From the NCBI GenBank assembly GCA_023420795.1, contig JAEZVM010000100.1, forward strand, positions 1-8,201: a stretch of DNA of 8,201 bases, given 5' to 3'. Position numbers and translations under genes: made by a program. Every line of letters starts with the position of its first letter. Within the stretch, counting starts at the first letter, position 1. Source of the DNA: Pseudomonadota bacterium. Its GTDB lineage: Bacteria > Pseudomonadota > Gammaproteobacteria > Burkholderiales > Burkholderiaceae_D. This document shows positions 6,728 to 8,201 of the stretch, piece after piece. Below the pieces are notes generated by a model. It did not search any database and was not told the DNA's origin. It worked only from the letters and a program-made list of their open reading frames with translations.

Positions 6728-6766
6728 AAAATAAAAAAGCGACCCGAGCGGTCGCTTTTTTATTTT
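6728..6766 (+). terminator. Strong intrinsic terminator, nearly symmetrical
   Basis: A perfect 17-bp inverted repeat (6728-6744 with 6750-6766) has a GC core GCGACC/GGTCGC, a 5-base loop (CGAGC) and flanking A- and T-tracts. Read rightward it ends transcription of the molybdoenzyme-peptidase unit 28 bases after the peptidase stop. The A-tract on the left makes it a plausible terminator on the minus strand too, although no gene enters from the right in this window. Confidence 0.9.
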
Positions 6767-6858
6767 TGTGGGGAGTGACACCGATTCGCTTGCTAAATTT
6801 GTTGCGGCGCAATAGCGGCGATTACGTAGAGGAAACGTTCTGATATTGTTCAAAAGGC

Positions 6859-6894
6859 TTGCGTGGCGAAGCGGTGACCGATAGCATCTATACT
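6859..6894 (+). promoter_or_regulatory. Candidate fadD promoter region
   Basis: TATACT (6889-6894) is a good -10 hexamer 72 bases before the fadD start, but nothing at 16-18 bases upstream resembles a -35. Alternatively TTGCGT (6859-6864) pairs with TAGCAT (6882-6887) at a 17-base spacing; both hexamers are mediocre. One of these probably drives fadD, since the terminator isolates it from the upstream genes. Confidence 0.35.
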
Positions 6895-6910
6895 AAAAAA
6901 AGAATCGGTC
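6876..6910. promoter_or_regulatory. Inverted repeat flanking the fadD -10 hexamer
   Basis: GACCGAT (6876-6882) and ATCGGTC (6904-6910) are perfect 7-base inverted copies, 21 bases apart, bracketing TATACT. They could be half-sites or paired operators for a repressor. Fatty-acid degradation genes in betaproteobacteria are known to be controlled by TetR-family regulators; I cannot confirm that this is such a site. Confidence 0.35.
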
Positions 6911-6922
6911 GTTCGTTTTTTA
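6894..6922. promoter_or_regulatory. Imperfect palindrome in the fadD leader
   Basis: The element reads TAAAAAA, one base, GAA, a 7-base centre (TCGGTCG), TTC, one base, TTTTTTA. All ten arm positions other than the single mismatch pair. It starts at the last base of TATACT, where a bound regulator would block transcription. As RNA the stem would be AT-rich and weak, so I do not call it a terminator. Confidence 0.3.
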
Positions 6923-6966
6923 TTCCACAACCGCAGCATCTCGCACAACAAAACAAGAGGCAGACA

Positions 6967-8201
6967 ATGGAAAAATTTTGGCTGAAGTCGTATCCCAAAG
7001 GCATGCCGGCGGAAATCGATTACACGCAGTACCGCTCGCTGGTACACCTGCTGGAAGAATCGTTCCGCAAACACGCGTCGCGCAACGCGTATGTGTGCAT
7101 GGACAAGTTCATGACCTATGCGGAAGTTGACGACTTCTCCAAGCGACTCGGCGCATGGCTGCAGGCCAAAGGCCTGAAGAAGGGTGCGCGCGTCGCCATC
7201 ATGATGCCGAACGTGTTGCAGTATCCGGTGGCGATCGCAGGCGTGCTGCGCGCCGGCTACACCGTCGTCAATGTCAACCCGCTGTATACGCCGCGCGAAC
7301 TGGAACATCAGCTGAACGACTCCGGCGCGGAAGCGATCATCATCCTCGAAAACTTCGCCACCACGCTGGAACAGGTGATCGGCAAGACCAAGGTCAAGCA
7401 TGTGGTCGTCGCCAGCATGGGCGAAATGCTGGGCGGCCTCAAGGGCATGATCGTCAACTTCGTCGTGCGCAATGTGAAGAAGATGGTGCCGGCTTTCTCG
7501 CTGCCGAACGCAATCCGCTTCAAGCAGGTTCTGTCTGAAGGCGCTCGCCTGTCGCTCAAGCCGGTCGAGCTTTCGCATGAAGATGTGGCTTTCCTGCAAT
7601 ATACCGGCGGTACCACCGGGGTTTCAAAAGGCGCGACGCTGACGCACCGCAACGTGATCGCGAATGTGCTGCAGAACGACGCATGGGCACAGCCGGCGCT
7701 GAGGAAGGAGCCGAAGATCGAGCCGCTGACCATCGTCTGCGCGCTGCCGCTGTATCACATCTTCGCGCTGACGGCGTGCTGCCTGATGGGTACGCGCTGG
7801 GGCGCGCTGAATATCCTGATTCCGAACCCGCGCGATATCCCGGGCTTTATCAAGGAACTGGGCAAGTACAAATTCAACGTGCTGCCGGCAGTAAACACGC
7901 TGTACAACGGCCTGCTCAATAACCCTGAGTTCGCGAAGCTCGATTTCTCCGGTCTAAAGATTTGCAACGGCGGCGGCATGGCGGTGCAGCAGGCGGTTGC
8001 CGACAAATGGCTGAAGGTCACTGGCTGTCCGATCATTGAAGGCTACGGCCTGTCGGAGACCGCGCCGGTTGCGACCTGCAACCCGGCCGACGTCGAGGCG
8101 TTCAGCGGCTCGATCGGCCTGCCGATTCCGTCCACCGAAATCGCGATTCTCGATGACGACGGCAAGCCGGTGCCGCTCGGCCAGCCGGGCGAAATCGGTA
8201 T
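6967..8201 (+). CDS. fadD: Long-chain-fatty-acid--CoA ligase FadD, N-terminal 411 codons (runs off the window)
   Basis: FadD converts free fatty acids, CoA and ATP to acyl-CoA, AMP and pyrophosphate at the inner membrane, feeding beta-oxidation. The frame stays open to the window edge, so about three quarters of the usual ~560 residues is present. The start MEKFWLKSYPKGMPAEIDY is typical. The adenylate-forming P-loop YTGGTTGVSKGA begins at Tyr212, essentially the position in E. coli FadD; then come LPLYHIFALT (from Leu260), NGGGMAVQ (from Asn334) and EGYGLSETAP (358-367). The ATG has a good GAGG (6957-6960) six bases upstream. The gene is separated from its neighbours by a strong terminator, and dyad elements at its promoter suggest repression by a fatty-acid regulator. 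The C-terminal catalytic domain is outside the window. A role on medium-chain or aromatic acids is possible but less likely. Confidence 0.93.
   Translation, partial: MEKFWLKSYPKGMPAEIDYTQYRSLVHLLEESFRKHASRNAYVCMDKFMTYAEVDDFSKRLGAWLQAKGLKKGARVAIMMPNVLQYPVAIAGVLRAGYTVVNVNPLYTPRELEHQLNDSGAEAIIILENFATTLEQVIGKTKVKHVVVASMGEMLGGLKGMIVNFVVRNVKKMVPAFSLPNAIRFKQVLSEGARLSLKPVELSHEDVAFLQYTGGTTGVSKGATLTHRNVIANVLQNDAWAQPALRKEPKIEPLTIVCALPLYHIFALTACCLMGTRWGALNILIPNPRDIPGFIKELGKYKFNVLPAVNTLYNGLLNNPEFAKLDFSGLKICNGGGMAVQQAVADKWLKVTGCPIIEGYGLSETAPVATCNPADVEAFSGSIGLPIPSTEIAILDDDGKPVPLGQPGEIG

Noticed and set aside
6850..7599. 249-codon minus-strand open frame opposite fadD
   Set aside because: A shadow of the fadD codon pattern; no domain, and it crosses the fadD promoter region.

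Overview
The window looks like ordinary chromosomal DNA from a GC-rich Gram-negative bacterium, most likely a betaproteobacterium of the order Burkholderiales (Oxalobacteraceae-like). This rests on codon use, two lipoprotein signal peptides, a FadD of proteobacterial type and the mix of families. The assignment is inference, because no rRNA or other marker gene is present. I see no insertion sequence, tRNA, CRISPR array, prophage or phage-defence gene, and there is no gene-free stretch longer than about 270 bases.

Layout, left to right. (1) 1-206: the 3' end of a beta-hydroxyacid dehydrogenase (3-hydroxyisobutyrate / tartronate-semialdehyde reductase family). (2) 309-1133 (+): a DUF3047 lipoprotein. 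It converges on, and overlaps by 24 bases, (3) 1110-2141 (-): a DUF2891 protein. This sits 9 bases downstream of (4) 2151-3344 (-): an M20-family amidohydrolase (hippurate / N-acyl amino acid type). Genes 3 and 4 form a two-gene operon read leftward. (5) 3345-3522: a divergent intergenic region with an AT-rich operator-like dyad and, on the rightward leader, two mutually exclusive hairpins plus a hairpin over the ribosome binding site. (6) 3529-5601 (+): a cytoplasmic molybdopterin oxidoreductase of the DMSO reductase superfamily. (7) 5609-6700 (+): a lipoprotein zinc metallopeptidase (HExxH), 7 bases after gene 6. A strong, nearly symmetrical terminator follows at 6728-6766. (8) 6967-8201 (+): the first 411 codons of fadD (long-chain acyl-CoA ligase), cut by the window edge and preceded by dyad symmetry that may be a fatty-acid regulator site.

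How the genes work together is only partly clear. FadD activates fatty acids for beta-oxidation, and the amidohydrolase releases amino acids or aryl acids from N-acyl conjugates. The molybdenum enzyme has no recognisable electron-transfer or membrane-anchor partner within the window. Instead it is tightly coupled to a surface or periplasmic peptidase. The items most worth a second look are the leader and operator of the molybdoenzyme, its pairing with the peptidase, and the amidohydrolase-DUF2891 operon. None of these is firm evidence for a new system.
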